The notes under the pieces were generated by a model, which had not been told where the DNA came from, searched no databases, and saw only the letters and a program-made list of their open reading frames with translations. Both the position numbers and the translations under genes were made by a program. A stretch of 7,939 nt of DNA from DSAR01 sp034437315 (GTDB lineage: Bacteria; Chloroflexota; Anaerolineae; B4-G1): NCBI GenBank assembly GCA_034437315.1, contig DAOTUC010000211.1, forward strand, positions 1 through 7,939, given 5' to 3'. Positions 1 to 7,169 of this stretch are shown one piece after another; within the stretch, counting starts at the first letter, position 1, and every line of letters begins with the position of its first letter.

Positions 1-8
1 TGTTCTTC

Positions 9-377
9 GTGGATTTCTTATTTGCCATGGTCATCGGCTTATTGTTGACGACGCTTTTTGCGGCGATTTTCGATACCCGGGGGCCATGGGACATCTGGTG
101 GGTCTTTCTATTACTCGTCTTCCTCGCCGCGTGGGTGGGCGGCGTGTGGATCACACCCTTCGGCCCGACGTTGTTTGAGGTCGCCTGGCTGCCGTTCCTG
201 TTCATGGGGTTGATCTTTGCGCTCTTGCTGGCGGCGATTCCACCGGCGCGACCCCGCACGTATGGCGAGGCTGTGGCGGAGGCGCGGGCGGAAGAGGCAG
301 CGGCGATGGCGCTCAGTGTTTTCTTCTGGGCGCTGATTTTCGTCATGTTCATCGCCGTCATCGTGGCTTACGTTTGA
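9..377 (+). CDS. Small integral membrane protein, unknown function (possibly 5'-partial)
   Basis: I do not recognise this protein. It reads as about 122 residues from a GTG at 9. A second possible start is the ATG at 27, and the frame is open to the left edge (two Phe codons before the GTG), so the true start may lie outside the window. Hydropathy by eye gives four membrane segments, roughly residues 2-21, 29-50, 57-77 and 100-121. An Ala/Glu/Arg-rich hydrophilic stretch at about 79-98 (including TYGEAVAEARAEEAAA) sits before the last helix. There is no signal peptide cleavage motif and no catalytic motif. The stop at 375-377 lies 17 bases before the likely start of the ATPase remnant, so the two were probably cotranscribed. 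A structural or accessory membrane role is possible, but nothing in the sequence assigns a function. Confidence 0.6.
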   Translation: MDFLFAMVIGLLLTTLFAAIFDTRGPWDIWWVFLLLVFLAAWVGGVWITPFGPTLFEVAWLPFLFMGLIFALLLAAIPPARPRTYGEAVAEARAEEAAAMALSVFFWALIFVMFIAVIVAYV

Positions 378-394
378 AGGCTGAAGTTGGGGGC

Positions 395-813
395 ATGAGC
401 CAATCTCGTGAGGACTTGAAAATTGAACAACCGTGGACTCGCTCCCGTGAGGAGATACTGGAAGCTTTGGACGTCTCGCGGGAGCGGGGGCTAGACGAGG
501 CGGCGATCGAGGAACGCCGAGAAGCCGTGGGCGCCAATCGCCTGCGCAGCATCGAGCGCAAGAGCGCCTGGCAGATTTTCGTCGATCAGTTCAAGAGCTT
601 GATCGTCCTGTTGCTCGCCGTGGCGGCCACCCTATCTTTCGCGTTCGGCGAGTTGGTGGGGGGATCGGTCGTTGCAGTGATGATTCTGATCAACGCAGCG
701 ATCGGTTTCGTCACCGAACTCCGGGCGCAAATGGCTAAGACGTCATCATCGGGATGAGCTTGATCCCGTGGGCCGTCGGTCAGACGTTGGCCCAGTTCGG
801 GGTGAACTTGTGA
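395..813 (+). pseudogene. Internally deleted P-type cation-transporting ATPase remnant
   Basis: The 5' part (395 to about 735) encodes a typical cation-ATPase N-terminal domain: the acidic region SREEILEALDVSRERGLDEA, then EERREAVGANRL, then two membrane helices. It ends in GFVTELRA, the point where P-type ATPases enter the actuator domain. The reading frame then runs into a TGA at 755-757. From 739 the next frame, open only after a TAA at 736-738, reads DVIIGMSLIPWAVGQTL and ends at a TGA at 811-813. This resembles the last membrane helix and C-terminus of the same family. Everything between is missing: the actuator domain, the DKTGT phosphorylation site, the nucleotide-binding domain and most of the helices. 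Intact members have roughly 900 residues, so about 2.3 kb is absent. The protein cannot pump ions. A TTG at 374 is an alternative start, but ATG 395 begins near the family start. An assembly collapse is an alternative to a real deletion. Confidence 0.8.
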
Positions 814-816
814 AAC

Positions 817-824
817 AGAAGGGA
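817..824 (+). promoter_or_regulatory. Ribosome binding site for ftsH
   Basis: AGAAGGGA ends 5 bases before the GTG at 830. It supports the GTG start over the in-frame ATG at 890, which has only a GAGGG directly abutting it. Confidence 0.6.
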
Positions 825-829
825 TCTGA

Positions 830-2764
830 GTGAAGCGAGAATCGGAGCGTCAAAATCAAGGGGAGAAACCACAGGAAGATCCACGAGGGATGCGACGGGT
901 GAACCTGCCCGGTTGCAGCGGGTGGGGCATGTTGATCTGGCTTTTCGTTCTGCTGATCGCCATCGCGCCCAGCGCGTGGAACCTGTGGCGGGCCGACGCC
1001 GGCCGCGTGGAGATCGACTACAGCACCTTTCGGGAACAAGTCCAGGATGGCAACGTCGAGCGCGTGACTGTCGTGGGGGAGGAGATCTCCGGGCAGTTGA
1101 GCGAAGCAGCCCAGAAGGCGCTGGAGGAGGGCGAGCCGGTGGAATACACCGAGTTCGTCACGTACCTGCCGTCCTTTGGCGACGAAGGGTTGCTGGCCCT
1201 GCTGGAGAGACAGGGCGTCGAGGTGAAGACGGAGCCGGCGTCCGATTTCTCGTGGTGGACCGTCATCCTGAACGCCCTGCCGTTATTGCTGATCATCGGC
1301 ATGAGTTATCTCTTCATCAACCAAATGCAATCGCGGGGGCAGAACATCTTCTCGATCGGGCGGAGCCGGGCCAAGCTGTACGAAAAGAGGGAGGAGCGGA
1401 CCACGTTTGAGGACGTGGCCGGGGCCCAGGGCCCCAAGGCGGAACTCCAGGAGGTGATCGAGTTCCTGAAGACCCCCGAGCGGTTCCAACGCTTGGGCGG
1501 CGAGATGCCCAAGGGTGTGCTCCTGGTGGGGTCGCCGGGGACGGGCAAGACGCTGATGGCCCGGGCGGTGGCCGGAGAGGCCGACGTGCCCTTCTTCAGT
1601 ATCACCGGTTCCGACTTCATGGAGATGTTCGTCGGCGTGGGGGCTTCCCGGGTCCGGGATCTGTTCGACGAGGCCAAGAAGGCGTCCCCCAGTATCATCT
1701 TTATCGACGAGTTGGACTCCATCGGGCGGCGTCGAGGGGCGGGGCTGGGGGGCGGCCACGACGAGCGCGAACAGACCTTGAACCAGCTGTTGTCGGAATT
1801 GGATGGTTTCGAGCCCAACGAAGACGTCATCGTGATGGCGGCGACCAATCGTCCCGACATCCTGGACTCGGCCTTGCTCCGGCCGGGGCGTTTCGACCGG
1901 CGGGTCACCGTCGATCTCCCGACAATGCAGGACCGGGTGGAGATCCTCGAGATTCACGCCCGCAACAAGCCCCTGGCCGGCGACGTGGAACTGGAGCGCG
2001 TCGCCCGGGGGACGCCGGGCTTTAGCGGCGCTGACCTGGAGAACCTGCTCAACGAGGCGGCCCTGCTGGCGGCCCGCCGGGGCGCTGACGCTATCAAGCA
2101 GCAAGACGTTGACGATGCGCGGGATAAAGTGCTGATGGGGCTGGAGCGGCAGAACCTGGCGTTAACCGAGGATGAGTGCCGGTTGCTGGCCTATCACGAG
2201 GGGGGGCACGCCGTGGTTGCGGCCGTGCTGCCCCAGGCGGACCCGATTCACAAGGTCACCATCGTGCCGCGGGGACGGGCGATGGGCGTCACCCAGCAAC
2301 TGCCGGAACGGGACAAGTACGTCTACGCCCGGGAATACATGCTGGACCGGCTGGCGGTGATGATGGGCGGCCGGGCGGCCGAGGCCATAGTGCTGGATAC
2401 GGCGACCAGCGGCGCCGAGAGTGACCTCAAGCAAGCGACCAAACTGGCCCGCAAGATGGTGTTGGATTGGGGGATGGGCGAGCGCTTCCGCCACGTCGCC
2501 CTGGGTGGGCGGCGCGAACAGGTCTTCCTGGGCGAGGAGATCGCCCAGCGGCGGGATTACAGCGAGACGACGGCCCGCGAGGTCGATGAGGAGATCCGCG
2601 CTATCCTGGAACAAGCATATGGACGGGCCCAGGGGGCATTGGAGGACCACCGGCAGGCGCTGGATCGCATCGCCAACGCGCTATTAGAGCGGGAGGAGAT
2701 TCCCGGCGACGAGGTGCTCGAATTGCTCGGCGTACAGGAATCTGGTGACGTATCTTCTCAATAA
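830..2764 (+). CDS. ftsH: ATP-dependent zinc metalloprotease FtsH
   Basis: FtsH is a membrane-anchored hexameric AAA+ protease that extracts and degrades misfolded membrane proteins and selected cytosolic regulators. This copy has 644 residues, normal for the family. In order: a charged cytoplasmic N-terminus (1-32), membrane helix 1 (about 33-52), an extracytoplasmic FtsH-ext domain (about 58-140), membrane helix 2 (about 142-164), the AAA+ module and the M41 peptidase. Visible motifs are Walker A GSPGTGKT (234-241), the pore loop FVG (267-269), Walker B IIFIDE (289-294), and the second region of homology (339-358) with arginine fingers R354 and R357. The zinc site is HEGGH (456-460), with D532 in TSGAESDL as the likely third ligand. 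HEAGH is the commoner form, but the catalytic His and Glu are kept. A GTG start is chosen because AGAAGGGA lies 5 bases upstream. The gene follows the ATPase remnant by 16 bases and is followed by a strong hairpin. It appears intact. Confidence 0.97.
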   Translation: MKRESERQNQGEKPQEDPRGMRRVNLPGCSGWGMLIWLFVLLIAIAPSAWNLWRADAGRVEIDYSTFREQVQDGNVERVTVVGEEISGQLSEAAQKALEEGEPVEYTEFVTYLPSFGDEGLLALLERQGVEVKTEPASDFSWWTVILNALPLLLIIGMSYLFINQMQSRGQNIFSIGRSRAKLYEKREERTTFEDVAGAQGPKAELQEVIEFLKTPERFQRLGGEMPKGVLLVGSPGTGKTLMARAVAGEADVPFFSITGSDFMEMFVGVGASRVRDLFDEAKKASPSIIFIDELDSIGRRRGAGLGGGHDEREQTLNQLLSELDGFEPNEDVIVMAATNRPDILDSALLRPGRFDRRVTVDLPTMQDRVEILEIHARNKPLAGDVELERVARGTPGFSGADLENLLNEAALLAARRGADAIKQQDVDDARDKVLMGLERQNLALTEDECRLLAYHEGGHAVVAAVLPQADPIHKVTIVPRGRAMGVTQQLPERDKYVYAREYMLDRLAVMMGGRAAEAIVLDTATSGAESDLKQATKLARKMVLDWGMGERFRHVALGGRREQVFLGEEIAQRRDYSETTAREVDEEIRAILEQAYGRAQGALEDHRQALDRIANALLEREEIPGDEVLELLGVQESGDVSSQ

Positions 2765-2775
2765 GTAGGGGAGAT

Positions 2776-2814
2776 GGGGTATGTGGAGGTGGCAAAGCCA
2801 CCTCCACATACCCC
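2776..2814. repeat. Perfect 18-bp inverted repeat (hairpin) after ftsH
   Basis: The left arm at 2776-2793 and the right arm at 2797-2814 are exact reverse complements, separated by AAA, with GGTGGC and GCCACC facing the loop. The element starts 11 bases after the ftsH stop. It would form a very stable RNA hairpin and may end or protect the ftsH transcript. There is no U-tract (the following bases are GCCCCCCGATTTG), so it is not a standard intrinsic terminator. A perfect, low-loop palindrome between genes is also typical of REP-like or miniature dispersed repeats, but only one copy is present here. Confidence 0.85.
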
Positions 2815-2865
2815 GCCCCCCGATTTGTTGAGATGATACACGGTGACGATGGTGATGAAGAGGAA

Positions 2866-2872
2866 GGGAGGT
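2866..2872 (+). promoter_or_regulatory. Strong ribosome binding site deciding the start at 2876
   Basis: GGGAGGT lies 3 bases before the ATG at 2876, giving near-canonical Shine-Dalgarno spacing when measured from the GGAGG core. It favours ATG 2876 over the in-frame GTG at 2843, which has no comparable site. Confidence 0.65.
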
Positions 2873-2875
2873 CAA

Positions 2876-3319
2876 ATGGCGGTCAATGAAGTGGTTCGTG
2901 TGATGCGAGACTATATTGAGGACGACGGCGCGCGCCTGGAACAAACCTATGGCCCCGAGGCGGTGCTGGCGGTAGCGGACATGAAGGATCTGCTGGCGAC
3001 ACGCCTGACGGAAGAATCGGCCTACGGCGCCTTGTGGGAGCGATTCGAGGCAGATCCCCGGGCGGTGAGCGCTGACTTGCTCGGCGCGCTGGAGGCGCTG
3101 ACCGAGGCCGATCCGGGGTTGGCCAAGCGGCTCAATGGATTTATGGAGGCATTTCACCGGGTTGAGGCAGGGGATCAGGCGCGCACGTTCGCCCCGATGC
3201 CAGAAAAATCGCCGGTGGGCGGCGGTGTCCCCGACACGACCGACACGTCACAGGACAAGGAGATCGTGAGGGAAGAGGGAACCTACACCTCTACGGCGAC
3301 GTGCCCACGTCGGGCGTGA
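2876..3319 (+). CDS. Small acidic helical protein of unknown function, C-terminus probably frameshifted
   Basis: I do not recognise a named family. From ATG 2876 the frame gives 147 residues. Residues 1 to about 98 are predicted helical and acidic, with pieces such as VVRVMRDYIEDDGARLEQ, ALWERFEADPRAVSADLL and LTEADPGLAKRL. From about residue 105 there is a flexible Pro/Gly/Thr/Asp linker. No membrane segment, signal peptide or metal motif is seen. The written frame ends in TSTATCPRRA, which does not look like natural protein. If two bases of the ACAC at 3285-3288 are skipped, the protein continues as GTYLYGDV followed by a Gly/Ser/Thr-containing tail to the TAG at 3355-3357, just before polX, giving about 159 residues. 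The upstream hairpin separates it from ftsH. It sits 41 bases before polX and could be cotranscribed with it, but a repair role cannot be inferred from that alone. Confidence 0.6.
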   Translation: MAVNEVVRVMRDYIEDDGARLEQTYGPEAVLAVADMKDLLATRLTEESAYGALWERFEADPRAVSADLLGALEALTEADPGLAKRLNGFMEAFHRVEAGDQARTFAPMPEKSPVGGGVPDTTDTSQDKEIVREEGTYTSTATCPRRA

Positions 3320-3347
3320 CCTCGGTGGAGAAGGGCGTGGGGGGAAC

Positions 3348-3352
3348 GGAGG
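3348..3352 (+). promoter_or_regulatory. Ribosome binding site for polX
   Basis: GGAGG lies 8 bases upstream of ATG 3361, at good spacing. It overlaps the last codons of the alternative-frame tail of the preceding small gene, which ends at 3357. Confidence 0.7.
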
Positions 3353-3360
3353 ATTAGCGG

Positions 3361-5082
3361 ATGCCGGTCTACAATTCGGACGTCGCGCGGATCTTCAATC
3401 AGATCGCCGACCTCCTGGAAATTGGGGGGGGCAACGAGTACCGGGTGCGGGCCTATCGCGACGCCGCCCGCACGATCTCGACCCTCTCACGCAGCGTGAC
3501 CGACATGGTGGCGGATGATGAAGACCTGACCGAGTTGGAGGGCATCGGTGACAGCATGGCGGGAAAGATCACAGAGATCGTCGAAACCGGGGGCCTGAAA
3601 CAATTGGAGGAGATCGAGCAGCGGACGCCGCCGGCGTTGGCCGACATGCTGAATATCTCCGGGCTGGGCCCCAAGCGGGTCCGGGCGATCTATGAGAATT
3701 TGGGCGTTACCTCGCTGGAGGGTTTGAAGGCAGCAGCAAAACAAGGATGGATTCGGGACCTGGAAGGCTTCGGCGAGACCATAGAGCAGAAAATCGTCGC
3801 CGATCTGGCGCAGGCCGAGGCGGAGGAGACGCGCACCCGGCTGGACGTGGCAGAGGAGTTGGCGGAGCCGCTGGTTGGATACCTGCGGGAGATCGAGGGG
3901 ATCCAACGGGTAATCGTCGCCGGCAGCTATCGCCGTCGAAAAGAGACGGTGGGCGACCTGGATATTTTAGCCATCATCGGGAGAGGTAGTGGGCGCATCA
4001 TCGATCGCTTCGTGGTTTACGAAGATGTGGCGGAGGTCGTCTCTCAAGGTGAGACCCGCTCCACGGTGATGCTTCGCACGGGGCTCCAGGTGGATCTGCG
4101 GGTAGTAGCCGATGAGAGTTATGGGGCGGCCCTGCTCTATTTCACCGGTTCCAAAGCGCACAACATCACCCTGCGGAACATGGCCCTGGACCAGGACCTG
4201 AAGATCAACGAATACGGCGTGTTCCGGGACGAGGCGCGCGTCGCCGGGGAGACGGAGGCGGAGATCTACGGTTTCTTCGACCGGCCCTACATCGCGCCTG
4301 AACTGCGGAAGGACCGGGGCGAGATCGAGGCGGCCCGGGAGGGGAACCTGCCCCAACTGGTGGCGCTGGAGGACATCCAGGGTGATTTGCAGATGCACAC
4401 CAACGCCAGCGACGGCCATAACACGTTGGAGGAAATGGCGCGGGCAGCAAAGCGGCGAGGTTACGCTTACATCGCCATCACCGATCACTCCACCCACATC
4501 GCCGTGACCCAGGGCTTGGACGCCGAGGCGCTGGCCCGGCGCGTCGACGAGATCGATCGCCTGAACGATGAACTGGATGGGATTCGCATCCTGAAGGGGA
4601 TTGAGGTCGACATTCTGAAGGACGGGTCGCTGGACCTGCCCGACGAGGCCCTGGAGAAGCTGGACCTGGTCATCGGGTCGGTGCACGTCAATTTCGACCT
4701 CTCCCGGGAGAAGCAGACGGAACGCATCATCCGGGCCATGGACAACGCGCACTTCAACATCCTGGCCCATCCCACCGGGCGCAAGATCGGGGAGCGGGAC
4801 CCCTACGAGGTCGACGTGGAGCGGCTGATGGAGGCCGCCCTGGAGCGGGGCTGTTTCCTGGAGGTGAATGCCTCTCCCAAGCGCCTGGACTTGGACGACG
4901 TCTACTGCAAGATGGCCCGGGAGATGGGATTGAAGCTAGCTATCTCGACCGACGCCCACCGGGTGAGCGAGTTGGCCTACATGCGTTTCGGCGTGGGGCA
5001 GGCCCGGCGGGGGTGGTTGGAACCGGGGAACGTGTTGAACACCCGCTCGTGGGAGAATTTGAGGGAATTGCTGGAACGGTGA
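3361..5082 (+). CDS. polX: DNA polymerase/3'-5' exonuclease PolX (family X polymerase with PHP domain)
   Basis: Bacterial PolX fills short DNA gaps, as in base excision repair. Its PHP domain is a metal-dependent 3'-5' exonuclease and AP endonuclease/3'-end cleaner. At 573 residues it matches the usual length. The 8-kDa-like N-terminus includes NEYRVRAYRDAARTI. Helix-hairpin-helix motifs follow at about 59-70 (LEGIGDSMAGKI), 99-113 (ISGLGPKRVRAIYEN) and 134-146. The palm carries the nucleotidyltransferase signature GSYRRRKETVGDLD, with metal-binding D199 and D201 and the third carboxylate D245 in QVDLRVV. FTGSKAHN (261-268) is the conserved nucleotide-binding region. The PHP domain starts at about 341. 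Likely metal ligands are H346, H376 (TDHS), E415, H442, H470, D531 and H533. The first PHP motif reads DLQMHT, with Gln at a position often His. ATG 3361 is chosen from the GGAGG 8 bases upstream. The stop at 5080-5082 lies at the start of ligA. Confidence 0.96.
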   Translation: MPVYNSDVARIFNQIADLLEIGGGNEYRVRAYRDAARTISTLSRSVTDMVADDEDLTELEGIGDSMAGKITEIVETGGLKQLEEIEQRTPPALADMLNISGLGPKRVRAIYENLGVTSLEGLKAAAKQGWIRDLEGFGETIEQKIVADLAQAEAEETRTRLDVAEELAEPLVGYLREIEGIQRVIVAGSYRRRKETVGDLDILAIIGRGSGRIIDRFVVYEDVAEVVSQGETRSTVMLRTGLQVDLRVVADESYGAALLYFTGSKAHNITLRNMALDQDLKINEYGVFRDEARVAGETEAEIYGFFDRPYIAPELRKDRGEIEAAREGNLPQLVALEDIQGDLQMHTNASDGHNTLEEMARAAKRRGYAYIAITDHSTHIAVTQGLDAEALARRVDEIDRLNDELDGIRILKGIEVDILKDGSLDLPDEALEKLDLVIGSVHVNFDLSREKQTERIIRAMDNAHFNILAHPTGRKIGERDPYEVDVERLMEAALERGCFLEVNASPKRLDLDDVYCKMAREMGLKLAISTDAHRVSELAYMRFGVGQARRGWLEPGNVLNTRSWENLRELLER

Positions 5083-5099
5083 CGGAAGTGGTGGTTGAA

Positions 5100-7169
5100 A
5101 TGCCGGAAAACGAGCACCAGCCGGACGTCGCGCCGGGGAAAATCGACGACCAGGCAACGGCCCGCGAGGCGGTCGAGGAACTGCGAGAAGCGATCCGCTA
5201 TCACAACTATCGCTACTACGTCCTGGACGACCCGGTCATCTCCGACGCCGAATACGACGCGTTGATGCAGGATCTGCGGGATCTGGAGGAGAAGTTCCCG
5301 GAATTGCAGCGCGCCGATTCTCCGACCCAGCAGGTGGGAGGCGAGCCCCGGGACGAACTGGGCCTGGTCGATCACCCTCTGCCCATGTTGAGCCTCAAGG
5401 CGGTCTACGACGCCGACGCGGTGCGAAATTTCGACGAGACATGCCGCGACGAACTGGATCGGGAAACGGTCGTCTACGTGGCCGAGCCCAAGTACGACGG
5501 CCTGGCGGTGGAACTGGTTTACGCGGATGGGGAACTGGCCGTGGCCTCGACCCGGGGCGACGGCGAGACCGGCGAGGAGATCACGGCCAACGTGCGGACC
5601 ATCAAGGAGGTGCCGCTGAGGCTATTGGCCCAGGCGGACGTCTCGATTCCCGACCGGCTGGTGGTGCGGGGCGAGATCTACATGCGGCGAGACGAGTTCG
5701 AGGACTTCAACCGGCGACGGGCCGAGGAGGGCCAGCGCCGGTTCGCCAACCCGCGCAACGCGGCGGCCGGTTCCGTCCGCCAGCTCGACCCCAACGTCAC
5801 GGCCCGGCGGCCGCTGCACGTTTTCTTCTACGCCGTCCCGGACGCCGGGGACCTGGGCTTCGAGACCCATTGGGAGGTCTTGCAAAGGCTGCCCCGGTGG
5901 GGGTTGCGGGTCAATCAGGCGTTGACGCGCCGCTGCGAGGGGGTCCGGGAGGCGATCCAATACCACGAGGACGTGGCGGAGAAGCGGGAGGATCTACCCT
6001 ACGAGATCGACGGGGTCGTTTACAAGGTCGACCGGCTCGCGTATCAGGAGACGTTGGGCGTCAGGACGCGGGACCCCCGGTGGGCGCTGGCCTACAAGTT
6101 CGAACCGCGCCGGCAAACGACGACGGTCGAGGACATCCAGGTCCAGGTCGGCCGTACAGGGCAACTCACCCCGGTGGCGATGCTGGACCCGGTGCCCATC
6201 GGCGGCGTCGAGGTCAGCCGGGCGTCGCTCCACAACCAGAGCGAGATCGAGCAGAAGGACATCCGCATCGGCGACCAGGTCGTGGTGGAGCGGGCGGGCG
6301 ACGTGATCCCCCACGTGCTCAAGTCGATCCAGGAAGCGCGGGATGGGTCGGAGAAAAAGTTTCACATGCCCGGCGAGTGCCCCGTCTGCGGGACCGAGGT
6401 GGTGATGAGCGCGGATAAGAAGCAGGCTCACTGCCCCAACCCCAATTGTCCCGCCCAACTCCGGGAGAGCCTGACCCATTACGCCTCGCGAGAGGCGATG
6501 GATATCGAGGGCATCGGTGAAAAGCGGGCGGCGCAACTGATCGAGGCCGATCTGGTGACCCGGCTCTCGGATCTGTACGCGCTCTCCCAGGACGACCTCA
6601 CGTCCCTGGAGCGATTCGCCGAGAAATCGGCCCAGAATTTGATCGAGGAGATTGAGGGCAGCAAGGCGTCCACCCTGCCTCGCTTTCTCTACGGGCTGGG
6701 GATCCCCCTGGTGGGGAGGCACGTGGCCGGGGTGTTGGCCCGTCATTACGAGACACTGGATGACCTGATGGCGGCTTCGGAATCGGCGTTGGAGGAGATC
6801 GACGAGATCGGCCCCCAGTTGGCCCACAGCGTCGCTGCCTTTTTCTCGGAGGAGCGGAACCGGCGGATGATCAAGGAGATACGGGAGGCCGGCGTGACGC
6901 TCTCCAATCCCTACGCCGAGGAGGGCGCGTGCCCTTTGGAGGGCCTGACCTTCGTCTTCACCGGGGAACTGGAGCGCTGGACGCGGGACGAGGTGAAGCG
7001 CTACGTCGAGCGGCTGGGCGGGCGGGCCACCTCTAGCGTGAGTAGCAAGACTGACTACGTGGTGGCCGGGCCGGGCGCCGGGTCGAAACTGGATGAGGCT
7101 CGCGATCGAGACGTCCCGGTGATGGATGAGGAGGCATTCGTTGAGTTTGTGGACGAAAGGAAAGATTGA
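5100..7169 (+). CDS. ligA: NAD+-dependent DNA ligase LigA
   Basis: LigA seals 3'-OH/5'-phosphate nicks using NAD+ in replication and repair. From ATG 5100 it has 689 residues, close to the usual 670-700. In order: domain Ia (about 20-75, NAD+-binding YHNYRYYVLDDPVISDAEYD), the adenylation domain with nucleophile K131 in EPKYDG, an OB fold (about 330-415), a Cys4 zinc finger (C427, C430, C445, C450), helix-hairpin-helix repeats (about 465-590, including GIGEKRAA and GLGIPLVGRHVA), and a C-terminal BRCT domain (about 613-689, including FVFTGELE and GSKLDEARD). All expected motifs are present and the gene appears intact. The frame is open back to 5013, inside polX. An in-frame GTG at 5079 overlaps the polX stop (GTGA) and would give 696 residues by translational coupling. 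Neither start has an ideal Shine-Dalgarno site: GAGGGA at 5061-5066 lies 12 bases before 5079, and GGAAG at 5084-5088 lies 11 before 5100. Confidence 0.96.
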   Translation: MPENEHQPDVAPGKIDDQATAREAVEELREAIRYHNYRYYVLDDPVISDAEYDALMQDLRDLEEKFPELQRADSPTQQVGGEPRDELGLVDHPLPMLSLKAVYDADAVRNFDETCRDELDRETVVYVAEPKYDGLAVELVYADGELAVASTRGDGETGEEITANVRTIKEVPLRLLAQADVSIPDRLVVRGEIYMRRDEFEDFNRRRAEEGQRRFANPRNAAAGSVRQLDPNVTARRPLHVFFYAVPDAGDLGFETHWEVLQRLPRWGLRVNQALTRRCEGVREAIQYHEDVAEKREDLPYEIDGVVYKVDRLAYQETLGVRTRDPRWALAYKFEPRRQTTTVEDIQVQVGRTGQLTPVAMLDPVPIGGVEVSRASLHNQSEIEQKDIRIGDQVVVERAGDVIPHVLKSIQEARDGSEKKFHMPGECPVCGTEVVMSADKKQAHCPNPNCPAQLRESLTHYASREAMDIEGIGEKRAAQLIEADLVTRLSDLYALSQDDLTSLERFAEKSAQNLIEEIEGSKASTLPRFLYGLGIPLVGRHVAGVLARHYETLDDLMAASESALEEIDEIGPQLAHSVAAFFSEERNRRMIKEIREAGVTLSNPYAEEGACPLEGLTFVFTGELERWTRDEVKRYVERLGGRATSSVSSKTDYVVAGPGAGSKLDEARDRDVPVMDEEAFVEFVDERKD

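Noticed and set aside
395..757. Reading the ATPase N-terminal piece as an intact small membrane protein gene
   Set aside because: It ends in the off-family tail QMAKTSSSG and is followed by an ATPase-like C-terminus in another frame, which fits a deletion remnant better.
1283..2104. 273-residue open frame on the - strand opposite ftsH
   Set aside because: It lies antisense to the conserved AAA+ region of ftsH and shows no protein-like motif.
3967..4770. 267-residue open frame on the - strand opposite polX
   Set aside because: It is a shadow of the PolX palm and PHP coding region, with no start context or domain.
5441..6418. 325-residue + strand frame inside ligA
   Set aside because: The translation is dominated by Gly, Arg, Pro and Ala, typical of an off-frame read of GC-rich codons.
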